Below are positions 1-7,700 of a stretch of DNA of 36,014 bases, one piece after another. The notes beneath the pieces are model-generated. The model searched no databases. It worked only from the letters and a program-made list of their open reading frames with translations, and was not told the DNA's origin. Numbering within the stretch: position 1 is the stretch's first letter; the number at the start of each line of letters is the position of its first letter. Made by a program: the position numbers and the translations under genes. This stretch comes from Pseudomonadota bacterium (GTDB lineage: Bacteria; Myxococcota_A; Polyangia; Haliangiales; Haliangiaceae), in assembly GCA_022360315.1 (NCBI GenBank), contig JAKSDA010000015.1:1-36014 (forward strand). Reading direction: 5' to 3'.

Positions 1-842
1 AAAATGCGTCGAGACTCTGCTCCATGAGGTAGCGTACGCCGCATAGAAACCGCCAAGCCGGTCTCTTTCACAGCCTTCGCCTGCCAACTCTCTCAGCCTG
101 CTGGTCGCAGGACTGTCGAAAAGTGCTCAAGTCGACCTAAGAGCCGGTCCAAAAACCTCGGACCGAGCCAGAGCGACGAGGCGCGCTGCCAGTGGGTGGG
201 CGAGGAGTGGAGAATCGCCACGTCACTGCACTGGACCTCCTGCCAGCTCGGCCACCACGGGTCATCCGGTTTGGCGTTTGTCCACCGCACCGCGGCGATG
301 ACCGAAATCGAGCCTGGCCTGCCAATACATCGGCGGATTCAAATATAGTGTCGGCGGTCACGGGCTTTTCAGGCGACGCTGGATATCCGGCTGCTTGTAG
401 AATCTTACATTGAGAACAGCAATGCGCGATCGCGGGTATTGCGATAATGGGCCAGACTCTCCCGTTGGCAGTGCTTCAGACTCGTTGTATTTGGTCGATA
501 ATGCTGAACCTTTGTTCCACATACCCATCTTTAACACTGGTTCACCGTTGATCCTGACCGCCATTGGTGTGAAATTCGCTTTCCTGTGCCCCATTTCTAT
601 GTCAACGGCATATCAATGGGGGGGGCTGGGTCCTCCCCATTTGGCAGCGTGTGTTCAAGATCCCATTGGTCGTGGATGAGCAGGCACCAGCGCGACGTCC
701 ATTTTGCGCACAGTAAATTCTCAGCGCACGCGGTAGACTCATATCTTTATGTAGGCACCAGCCACAACGGGCAACGCTTACGACGAAGCACCCTGTTGGG
801 GTATGGCTCGGGAATAGGCCCGAGGCAAGTAGGCTTTCGCGT
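1..842. other. Gene-free region upstream of the ECF sigma operon, partly AT-rich
   Basis: No open reading frame here has a recognisable domain, a good ribosome binding site or the GC-rich third codon positions of the neighbouring genes. The stretch from about 360 to 800 is clearly more AT-rich than the rest of the window; for example 481-540 is about 42 percent GC by my count. It may hold the promoter of the sigma factor operon, remnants of decayed or imported DNA, or both. I could not pick a convincing -35/-10 pair. Confidence 0.5.
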
Positions 843-1445
843 ATGTCTCGAGGCCAGAATTTCAATGTAGAAGAGTACTTTCGGCTGCACGCCGGGTTGG
901 TCTACCGGCGCGCGCTCATACTTCTGGGCAACGCCAGCGACGCCGAGGACGCCGTTCAAGACGTCTTCATCCGCGCTCTCGCGAACCGTGGTCGATTCCG
1001 CGCCGAGTCCAGAGCAACCACGTGGTTGTACCGAATCACGACCAACTACTGCCTGAATCAGCTGCGCGACAGCAGTCGACGTCTCGAGCTATTGCGCGAG
1101 CGCTACGGGGAACAAGACGAGTTGCCCGGGGCACCCGATCCAGACGATAGAATCGCCTTGCGGCGTCTGCTCGCGGAGGCGCAGCCGGATCAAGCAGCGG
1201 CAGCCGTTTACGTGTTCGTCGACGGCATGACACGCCCACAAGCCGCTCAGGCCCTTGGAGTGTCGCTTCGCACGGTCGGCAATCTCCTGACCCGCTTTAC
1301 GCGGTGGGCGAGGGAAGTGCTGAGCTCAGAGCCCACCGCCTGGATGCCCGGATTTCTCGAGCCGCTGGCCGCCGAGTCACAGCGTCACCCCATCGTGCCC
1401 GAAACCCGCGTGACACGTGTCGAACACACAGGGAGTGGATCGTGA
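843..1445 (+). CDS. ECF-type RNA polymerase sigma factor
   Basis: This 200-residue protein has the two-domain layout of extracytoplasmic-function sigma factors. Region 2 spans roughly residues 8-75, with the DAEDAVQDVF motif of region 2.2 and a TTWLYRI stretch of the region 2.3/2.4 type. Region 4 spans about 108-165, with a helix-turn-helix reading MTRPQAAQALGVSLRTV. Region 3 is absent, as expected for the family. The role would be to direct RNA polymerase to a small regulon when released from its anti-sigma partner. The stop codon overlaps the GTG start of the next gene in a GTGA, so the two products are probably translationally coupled. The C-terminal tail of about 35 residues after region 4 is poorly conserved-looking. 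I cannot assign an ECF subgroup. The ATG at 843 has only a weak AGG upstream, so the exact start is less sure than the identity. Confidence 0.9.
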   Translation: MSRGQNFNVEEYFRLHAGLVYRRALILLGNASDAEDAVQDVFIRALANRGRFRAESRATTWLYRITTNYCLNQLRDSSRRLELLRERYGEQDELPGAPDPDDRIALRRLLAEAQPDQAAAAVYVFVDGMTRPQAAQALGVSLRTVGNLLTRFTRWAREVLSSEPTAWMPGFLEPLAAESQRHPIVPETRVTRVEHTGSGS

Positions 1446-2296
1446 AGCCAAATCCACACGCGCGGGTCGCTGGCGAGCACCCGTCCGAATACCAGCTGGA
1501 TCAGTACGCGTTGGGGGAGCTCGAAGAAGGCGACCAGGCGAGGCTCGAGCATCACCTCGCGCGCTGCTCGTGGTGCAAGAATCGCAATTCGCTGCGCGCC
1601 GAGGGCATGGGGGGGTTTCCCGAGGTCGACGCTGAACGCGTGCTGCGGCGGCTAAAGGAGCATGCGGGTCACGACAAGGCCAGTCGGTGCTCACCCCGCA
1701 GCAATCCCCTGGTCGCCATGTGGCGACACCGCGCGGCGCGGTACATGGCCGGCGGCGCTGTGGCGTTCGCTGTCATGGCGCTCATCGTCCTTCAGCCGAG
1801 ATCAGCGAGCCCCCCGTCGACGGAGGACAAACTGACCGCGGTCGTCGATAGCGCCCCGGAATTGCGGGCCAAGGGTCTGATTTCGCTGCGCGTCTTTCGG
1901 CGCGACAACGGGCGGGTTCAAGAGATGCTGAGCCGGGACCGGTTTCGCGCAGGTGATCGGATCCGTTTTGCCCTGGCACCTGCCAGCGGCGATGTGTGGG
2001 CCGACAAGCACGTGATGATCGTGGGGGCTGAGGACTCTGGAGGTATCTCGGTCTACTACCCCAGCACAGGCGTCGCCGTGTCTGCTTTGCCGTCGATGAC
2101 CGCGGACGGCGCGCTCGCTGGCACCATAGAGCTAGACGACTTTATCGGCACCGAATGGCTTGTGCTGGTGGCGTGCCCACAGTCGTTCTCCCGGGATGAC
2201 ATCGGCGTGTCGCGCTCAGAGCGATCCGCGACACCACCGGTGATCACTGTCCCAGCTCGATGTGAGAGCGCAACATTCGCGATGAACAAGAGGTGA
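1442..2296 (+). CDS. Membrane-anchored anti-sigma-like protein (zinc finger HC2 type, DUF4384-like periplasmic domain)
   Basis: I place the start at the GTG that overlaps the sigma factor stop (GTGA), giving 284 residues; a longer in-frame reading would run back into the sigma gene. Residues 16-45 contain the HxxxCxxC anti-sigma zinc signature (H38, C42, C45). A single hydrophobic segment at about 101-118 (YMAGGAVAFAVMALIVL) is a transmembrane helix. The remaining ~165 residues would be periplasmic and resemble DUF4384-type beta domains (RFRAGDRIRFALAP followed by VYYPSTG). Proteins with a cytoplasmic zinc finger and one helix typically hold their cognate ECF sigma factor inactive, and position and coupling point to that here. 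DUF4384-like domains often occur with caspase-family proteins, and the next gene encodes one. Sigma binding itself is inferred. It overlaps the following gene at another GTGA. Confidence 0.82.
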   Translation: MKPNPHARVAGEHPSEYQLDQYALGELEEGDQARLEHHLARCSWCKNRNSLRAEGMGGFPEVDAERVLRRLKEHAGHDKASRCSPRSNPLVAMWRHRAARYMAGGAVAFAVMALIVLQPRSASPPSTEDKLTAVVDSAPELRAKGLISLRVFRRDNGRVQEMLSRDRFRAGDRIRFALAPASGDVWADKHVMIVGAEDSGGISVYYPSTGVAVSALPSMTADGALAGTIELDDFIGTEWLVLVACPQSFSRDDIGVSRSERSATPPVITVPARCESATFAMNKR

Positions 2297-2301
2297 GCCA
2301 T

Positions 2302-3912
2302 ATGCAGATCGTCAGACCTACGTTCGGCTGCGCGCTCGGCGTTGTACTCGTGTTTGTCACCTTGCACGTCCAGTCGGCTGTAGCGGGCGGCGAGCGCCGC
2401 TACGCTCTGATCATCGGCAACAACATCGGAAAACGGGCCGATGACCAGCTGCGCTTCGCCGAACGCGATGCCCTGCGCTTTGCGTCGGTAATGCGGCGCT
2501 ACGGAGGACTGACCGGTGAGAACACGATCATGCTCCTCAACGACTCTCGGGCAGCGATTCGGCGCGCCCTGCTGGCTCTCAACGGGCGCATACGAACCGA
2601 GAACGACAGCGCCTTTGGTTCGTCCGTGCTGATCGTCTACTACTCGGGACACGCGGACGCCGAGGGATTGCATCCGGGGCCCCATACACTGAGCTACGGC
2701 GAGCTCCGCGCGATGCTCAAGGGCTCGCCGGCCACGTTCCGCCTGCTCATCCTGGATGGCTGCCGTTCGGGCGGTGTCACCAAGGTGAAGGGGGGCAGGC
2801 AAACCGAGGACTTCAATATCAGTGCGCGAACTGCACCAGCTGCCGAAGGCGTGGTCATGATTTCGTCGAGCGCAGCCGGCGAAGACAGTCACGAATCGGA
2901 GGCGCTCAAAGCGTCGTTTTTCACCCATCACTTCGTCAATGCACTCCTGGGCGCCGCCGACGAAGACCGCAACAACGAGGTTACTCTCGGCGAGGCGTAC
3001 TCCTATGCCTATCGCAACACGCTGCAGTCGAGCGGACGAAGCACACAGCTGCAGCACCCGACCTACTCGTATGATCTCAAGGGACGAGTCGACTTTACCA
3101 TGACCCATTTGGCCCGCCGCAACCGCAGCAAGGGCGCGCGGCTGCTCCTGTCGCGGGCGGGCACGTATCTCATCTATCGCAACGACGAGCGCCGCGATAT
3201 CACGGCGGAGCTCCGCGTGCGTCACCGCGGTGCCTCTCTGGCAATCGCCCCTGGCAAGTACCTGCTCCAGCTCAGGAGCAATCAGTATTACCTGGAGTAC
3301 GCAGTCGATGTCGAGCCAGGCGGCGTGGTCGACATCGCCCGACGCAAGGGCCGGCGAGTCGCATACGCCCGCCTCGTCCGCAAGGGCGCGCCGGACAAGC
3401 GGTCCGCGCATTCGCTGTACACCCGTTTTGGTGGTCGAGGTGAGCTATTTGCAGGTCAGGGACCAGCGACGGTGGCTGCGGTCGGCTACCAGCTTGATCT
3501 GCGGGCGTTGAGCGTGGGTGCGCGCCTGCGGTTCAGTCAGACACCGATCAGCGAGCTGAGTCCGAGTCTGCGAGGTCGGCACCGCGACTGGGGCATGGGG
3601 GTCACTGCTCAGCGTTACATCGACTTTGATCGTTTTAGTATCGGTATTGGTATGAGCGGCGAGATAGTGCTCTACCAACAGACATTCTCCGGCTCGGCCC
3701 ACGCCGATAAGCGCTGGAGCATCGGCGCGTCGTTTCGCGGTCTGATCACGCTGGAGCGGCCGCTTTCCCGACGGCTATTGCTCGCGGCCGAGGCTGGACC
3801 TGTCAGTTATTGGTTTCGCAAGGCCACGCTCGAAGCAGGAGTCGAGCGTGGCGAACGCAATGAAACTGTGCTCACCGGCTGGGCGAGCATCGGATTGGGG
3901 TATCTTTTCTGA
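2302..3912 (+). CDS. Exported caspase-family (C14) peptidase with C-terminal outer-membrane barrel-like domain
   Basis: The chosen ATG follows an AAGAGGTG ribosome binding site at 2288-2295; a GTG nine bases upstream, overlapping the previous stop, is the alternative. From that ATG the protein has 536 residues. A signal peptide ends near AVA-GG (residue 29). The peptidase core runs from about 33 to 265 and has the catalytic pair: His117 in YYSGHAD and Cys154 in LDGCRSG. An EF-hand-like loop (D220 to E231, DEDRNNEVTLGE) sits where bacterial caspases often carry a calcium loop. A beta-rich linker (about 275-365) precedes about 165 residues of alternating amphipathic strands, perhaps eight, ending in YLF; a terminal aromatic residue is typical of outer-membrane barrels. 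I infer a periplasmic protease tethered to the outer membrane. Members of this clan cleave after basic residues or Asp, but specificity cannot be read here. The stop shares one base with the next start. Confidence 0.85.
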   Translation: MQIVRPTFGCALGVVLVFVTLHVQSAVAGGERRYALIIGNNIGKRADDQLRFAERDALRFASVMRRYGGLTGENTIMLLNDSRAAIRRALLALNGRIRTENDSAFGSSVLIVYYSGHADAEGLHPGPHTLSYGELRAMLKGSPATFRLLILDGCRSGGVTKVKGGRQTEDFNISARTAPAAEGVVMISSSAAGEDSHESEALKASFFTHHFVNALLGAADEDRNNEVTLGEAYSYAYRNTLQSSGRSTQLQHPTYSYDLKGRVDFTMTHLARRNRSKGARLLLSRAGTYLIYRNDERRDITAELRVRHRGASLAIAPGKYLLQLRSNQYYLEYAVDVEPGGVVDIARRKGRRVAYARLVRKGAPDKRSAHSLYTRFGGRGELFAGQGPATVAAVGYQLDLRALSVGARLRFSQTPISELSPSLRGRHRDWGMGVTAQRYIDFDRFSIGIGMSGEIVLYQQTFSGSAHADKRWSIGASFRGLITLERPLSRRLLLAAEAGPVSYWFRKATLEAGVERGERNETVLTGWASIGLGYLF

Positions 3913-4784
3913 TGAGCTGCAGCACTCACATCTTCTTGACCACCTCTATTGTGCTGGGCGCCTGCGATCCACTCGTCGAGGCTGGATACTACGGTACCCC
4001 GCTCTTCGCCATCGACGGACGAATCATCGGCTATGACTATCCGGAAGATCCTGCCGGTGAGACTCCGACCGCGTCTCTTTTCTGGAGTCTGACCGCCGAG
4101 CTCACCCTCGATCCCAAAAAGCTGATACGTGACCCATCGGTGACAGTCAGCGTACAGTCCCCGTCCGCGTTCGAGCTCCGCGTGTTCGACATTCCACCGA
4201 CGGCTGGGTCGGACAATCGCCCATACGAGATGGGCCAGATCATTTTCTGGAATGACGATGACGACAACGGCGCCTACTCTCGGAGTGAATTACGGGGTGG
4301 TGCGTACTTCAACGTGGTACTTTACTCTCGCGCGGGTTTGCCGGCAGCGCGGTCACCTACGGGACTGGAGCTGCCGGCGGGATTTACCGTTGCCGAGCTC
4401 CCGATGCTCTGTTCCGAGCGCTCGTCCCCATTCGAGGGTGAGGACGACTGCGGCGTACCGCTCGGCAGCGCGTGCACCGGCCACACCGATTGCGGCCGGC
4501 GTGGACGTTGTGTCGACAGTGACGGGTTCATCAAATTCCCAGATGGCTACTGTGTGATGCCAGTCGAGGTGGCGTGCAAACCCCACGACGGCTGGCTGGT
4601 ATTCCAGCCAGATCATCAGTCCCTCATGTGGTTCCGCGCTTGCACGAGCGATAACGACTGCCCACGTAGTGACTACATTTGCGCCACCTGGTCGGGCACC
4701 TGCAGGCCCCGGGCTCCGGTCGGGCTCTACCTCACCACAGACTTCACGTTTGCCATGCAGTGCGCTTGGGACGGTATGTGGTGA
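3912..4784 (+). CDS. Cysteine-rich lipoprotein of the caspase operon, function unknown
   Basis: The ATG overlaps the caspase stop in TGATG, so this 290-residue protein is almost certainly the fourth member of the operon. The N-terminus is a short lipoprotein signal with lipobox LGAC (Cys18). The first half is a beta-rich domain of no family I recognise. Residues 115-126 (DDDDNGAYSRSE) fit the 12-residue EF-hand calcium loop, with acidic or Asn side chains at positions 1, 3 and 5, Gly at 6 and Glu at 12. The second half holds two cysteine clusters of the kind common in secreted myxobacterial proteins (ACTGHTDC and ACTSDNDC, each followed by further cysteines), which probably form disulfides outside the cytoplasm. 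It could be a partner, inhibitor, substrate or ligand sensor of the caspase; none of these is shown by the sequence. Confidence 0.82.
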   Translation: MSCSTHIFLTTSIVLGACDPLVEAGYYGTPLFAIDGRIIGYDYPEDPAGETPTASLFWSLTAELTLDPKKLIRDPSVTVSVQSPSAFELRVFDIPPTAGSDNRPYEMGQIIFWNDDDDNGAYSRSELRGGAYFNVVLYSRAGLPAARSPTGLELPAGFTVAELPMLCSERSSPFEGEDDCGVPLGSACTGHTDCGRRGRCVDSDGFIKFPDGYCVMPVEVACKPHDGWLVFQPDHQSLMWFRACTSDNDCPRSDYICATWSGTCRPRAPVGLYLTTDFTFAMQCAWDGMW

Positions 4785-4883
4785 GCTCTCAAAGGTCGAC
4801 TCGGCCGCAACCAACGAGTGCTCGCGCAAGGAACTCGAACGTCGTTCAGTCCGGGCTGATGTCGAATTCGAGGGGTAGAGTCG

Positions 4884-4900
4884 GCTGGGTTTGCCCCAGC
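4884..4900 (-). terminator. Possible hairpin terminator between convergent genes
   Basis: GCTGGG (4884-4889) pairs with CCCAGC (4895-4900) across a five-base loop. It lies just beyond the stop codon of the minus-strand kinase and about 100 bases past the lipoprotein stop. Neither side has a clear T tract, so intrinsic termination is only a possibility. Confidence 0.3.
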
Positions 4901-4904
4901 GCCG

Positions 4905-7238
4905 CTATTCAGTGGTGCGGACGTCGATGCCCTGTTTCAGACAGCTCTGCAACACCGAGGTCTGACGAACACCGGACAGCATTGCGTAGTAGCGGCGGGC
5001 GAGATGTGAGTTTCTTAATTGACACGCGGCCAGACCGCAGATGAAGGCTGCTTGGGCGTGGTCGGGGGCGACTCGCAGGGTCTCTTGGCAGCGTTTCAGC
5101 GCAGCGCCGAAAAGGCCGCGGCTGTAGTCGTCGCGCGCCGCTTCGACCGAGGCCGTGGAGGCCAGAGCCCGCTTCTGAACCTCCTTGCCCGCAGCCGGCA
5201 GCGGCGGCCTTTCCTCAGGCATATCCGGTTGCGGCGCCGACGGGCCCGATTCGGGCCGGGACGGCGCGGATCGGCGCCTGGCCAGCTGGCCGCGCTGCCG
5301 GGCGCATTGCGCCCTGAGCTGTTCGAATGACTCCTCGCTCGATTGCTGGGGCAACGCCCCGGTCGGCGGGTCGGACGACAAAGAGCCGCGCGGAAACAGA
5401 TGCTCGACCTCCTCGATCAACTGGTCGAGTCGACTGCATTTGCGCCGTTTCAGCAATTTCCTGCCAGCAAAGCGCCGCTCCTCGAGCCATGTGGTCGCGA
5501 CCTTGCGGTATGCCGGGGTGGCTTTCGGCAGGTAGACGCTGTTCTCGGGCAGCCTGCGGTAGTACTTGACCGTGGTGGCCATGTCGCGGGCTGCCACCGC
5601 CGTGCGAAATCGTTCGAAGGTGAGCTGATTGGCCAGTTCGCTCTGGGCGCGGCGTCGCAGTGCGGACATGCGCGCATCGTATTCGCGGTCGCGCAGGCCC
5701 AGCTCGGATGCCGCGCCTACCGCTTGCAATGCGTCGTTCCAGCGCTCGGCAGCGATGGCTTTTTCGGCCCGCTCGATGTGTTCGTCGAACTCGACGAGCT
5801 GTGGATGGACACCCGCGTCAAACTCGGCCACTGGTGCCGCCGCGGCAGAATTCGCCATGACATCGCTCGCATCGGCTTGCATGTGGGTTTCTCCGAGCGT
5901 CAGGAACAACCCTGCGGCGATCCCGCCGATCCCGACCAGGGCCGAGGTAGCCCACAGACTCCAGGCCAGAGGCCGGCTCACCCCGCGCGGGCGCTGGTCG
6001 CTCATTTCTCCGGCGCTCCGGACCAGCGAACTCTCGCCGGTCGGGCCGTCGGCGCGGGCCTCAACCGCAAATAACGTCGCATAGTCCGGAGCCAGTGGTT
6101 CTTCCGGACAGGGCGTGAGTGGCCGCTCCGGCTCTGGTTTGACCGCGAGTGGGTCGGCCGGTGTGGCGTCGAGTTGATCGCCAAAGAGGGGTTGCAGGGC
6201 AGTGGGCATCAGTATCTGTCCGGCCGGGGCCATGTCCAGCTGGTGGGTCGGAGACGAGGGCGACGCCGTACCAGCCCGATCGCCCCGATCGGCCAGGTCG
6301 GCACCGAGAAAATCGGGTGCGGACCTGGTTTCGGTGACCCGCTCGTCGAAATCCCGGTCCGCCATGGAACCCTGCTCGGTGGCCATGCCCGACAGCAGCC
6401 GTTTGGTTTCCAGTATCTCGATCAATTGCCGACACGACTGAATGCGCCGGTCGGGGTCTTTTTCGAGCAGCGTGGTGATCGCGGTATCGACAAAATCGGG
6501 GAGATCTGCGCGCAGAGCACGAGGAGGATCGGGTATATCGCGGAGTTGTGCCGCCAACACCTCGGTACCGCCGATACCGAATGGAGCCCGTCCGCACAGG
6601 CATCGATAAAAAATGCAGCCGATGGCGTAGAGGTCGGCGCGGTGGTCCACCGTGGCAGCGTCCCGGCACTGCTCCGGCGCCATATAGGCCGGAGTGCCGA
6701 ATACTGTGCCGCTCATCGTGACCAGGGACCCTTTTTGCTCCTGGGCCAGTTTGGCCAGGCCGAAATCCAGAACCTTGATCCGTTCTCCGCCCGGGACATC
6801 GGGATCAGGAGTGACGAAGATATTGGCCGGTTTCAGATCGCGATGCACGATTCCGTGCTCGTGCGCCGATCCGATTGCGCTGGCCAGCTGTTTGATGATG
6901 ATGATCGACTGGACGACCGATAGGGTACGCACGTGGGCCAGACGGGTAGCCAGGGTTTGACCGCGCAGTCTCTCCATGACCAGGTAGGCACGGCCATCTT
7001 CGGTGTAGCCAAAGTCGAACACCTTGACAATACCGGGATGGTCAATGCGCGCCGCCGCCTGAGCCTCCTGAAAAAAGCGTTTGACAATCCCGTCCTGGAG
7101 CGACATCTCGGGCAACAAGACCTTGACCACAGCGTCGCGATCCACCAGCTCGTGGGTTGCCGCGTAGACCTCGCCCATCCCTCCCACGGCGAGCTTCTTG
7201 GTCACGCAGTATCGCCCGAAGAGCTTGCCCTCCATCAT
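4905..7238 (-). CDS. Transmembrane Ser/Thr protein kinase with periplasmic TPR-like tail
   Basis: The 777-residue protein starts at the first of two adjacent ATG codons. Its Hanks-type kinase domain spans about 10-275 and keeps every key residue: glycine loop VGGMGEVY, Lys39 (VVKV), HRDLKPAN with Asp134, DFG at 158-160, and the GTPAYMAPEQ activation-segment end. A low-complexity, Pro- and acid-rich linker follows, then one transmembrane helix at about 425-447. The C-terminal ~330 residues would be outside the cytoplasm; they are helical, and the last ~75 (SVEAARDDYSRGLFGAALKRC onward, in part) look like TPR units. This is the PknB-like layout in which an outside domain controls an inside kinase. 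It faces the caspase operon, so co-transcription is excluded. Ligand and substrates are unknown. Confidence 0.93.
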   Translation of the reverse strand: MMEGKLFGRYCVTKKLAVGGMGEVYAATHELVDRDAVVKVLLPEMSLQDGIVKRFFQEAQAAARIDHPGIVKVFDFGYTEDGRAYLVMERLRGQTLATRLAHVRTLSVVQSIIIIKQLASAIGSAHEHGIVHRDLKPANIFVTPDPDVPGGERIKVLDFGLAKLAQEQKGSLVTMSGTVFGTPAYMAPEQCRDAATVDHRADLYAIGCIFYRCLCGRAPFGIGGTEVLAAQLRDIPDPPRALRADLPDFVDTAITTLLEKDPDRRIQSCRQLIEILETKRLLSGMATEQGSMADRDFDERVTETRSAPDFLGADLADRGDRAGTASPSSPTHQLDMAPAGQILMPTALQPLFGDQLDATPADPLAVKPEPERPLTPCPEEPLAPDYATLFAVEARADGPTGESSLVRSAGEMSDQRPRGVSRPLAWSLWATSALVGIGGIAAGLFLTLGETHMQADASDVMANSAAAAPVAEFDAGVHPQLVEFDEHIERAEKAIAAERWNDALQAVGAASELGLRDREYDARMSALRRRAQSELANQLTFERFRTAVAARDMATTVKYYRRLPENSVYLPKATPAYRKVATTWLEERRFAGRKLLKRRKCSRLDQLIEEVEHLFPRGSLSSDPPTGALPQQSSEESFEQLRAQCARQRGQLARRRSAPSRPESGPSAPQPDMPEERPPLPAAGKEVQKRALASTASVEAARDDYSRGLFGAALKRCQETLRVAPDHAQAAFICGLAACQLRNSHLARRYYAMLSGVRQTSVLQSCLKQGIDVRTTE

Positions 7239-7266
7239 GTTGCAATTGTAATAGGGATCGCGGTAC

Positions 7267-7276
7267 CGTGTACACG
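7267..7276. promoter_or_regulatory. Palindrome upstream of the kinase gene
   Basis: CGTGTACACG is a perfect 10-base palindrome centred about 33 bases upstream of the kinase start codon. The position fits an operator or a 5' leader element. No regulator family can be named from this alone. Confidence 0.3.
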
Positions 7277-7342
7277 TATCTCAGTGCTGTTTGCGGAACT
7301 CACCGCGCCGCCAGGAGGATGCGCCAACCGGGCAGAACACTC

Positions 7343-7433
7343 TTTTGTCCAGCTCGTTTTGTCCGACACGTTTGTCCGACACGTTTGTCCAGCTCGTTTT
7401 GTCCGACACGTTTGTCCGACACGTTTGTCCCAC
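7343..7433. repeat. Nested tandem repeat of 13-14 base TTTGTCC units (40-base higher-order period)
   Basis: GTCC recurs at 7347, 7361, 7374, 7387, 7401, 7414 and 7427, spaced 14, 13, 13, 14, 13 and 13 bases. Two unit types alternate in the order A-B-B-A-B-B, where A is TTTGTCCAGCTCG and B is TTTGTCCGACACG, with an occasional extra T. A final diverged unit closes the array. Each B unit contains the interrupted palindrome TGTC-C-GACA, at 7360-7368, 7373-7381, 7400-7408 and 7413-7421. The array sits between divergent genes, so it could be a cluster of binding sites for a dimeric regulator or simply a minisatellite created by slippage. Confidence 0.85.
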
Positions 7434-7700
7434 AATGGTAGCGGCGTTCGGGACTTGCCCGAGCTTTGCTGGCCAGGGTCGGCGGCCGGTTACTCGGTCC
7501 GAAATGCCGGGCCGGTCGCTCGAATGCTGCGCTGATCGGCTATGCTTGGTTTCGCACTGCTTGTCACCACAATTGCATACCCAGTTTGCCCACGGCGACG
7601 CTTCCCGTCGGTCACATAGGCCCACTATGTTTTCTCCTCGACCCCTTGCCACATGCGCGCTGGATCGACCCTGCCGGGCAGAGATGCGGGGGACTCGCCC

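Larger units (their letters stand above)
7239..7700. other. Divergent intergenic region with a repeat array
   Basis: This 462-base gap separates the kinase (minus) from the MCP-like gene (plus) and should hold both promoters. It contains a 10-base palindrome close to the kinase start and a nested tandem-repeat array, both listed separately. Open frames crossing it only read through the repeats in different phases and show no protein-like composition. Confidence 0.6.

Noticed and set aside
358..679. Overlapping open frames on both strands in the AT-rich region
   Set aside because: No ribosome binding site, no recognisable domain, and atypical residue composition; both strands are open by chance.
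1304..1441. Longer N-terminus for the anti-sigma-like protein
   Set aside because: It lies wholly inside the sigma factor gene; the GTGA overlap at 1442-1445 is the natural start.
2056..3411. 451-codon frame on the minus strand opposite the caspase
   Set aside because: It is a long antisense shadow typical of GC-rich genes; the plus-strand frame has catalytic motifs and a signal peptide.
7343..7433. CRISPR array
   Set aside because: Units are 13-14 bases and contiguous without spacers, and no cas gene is present.
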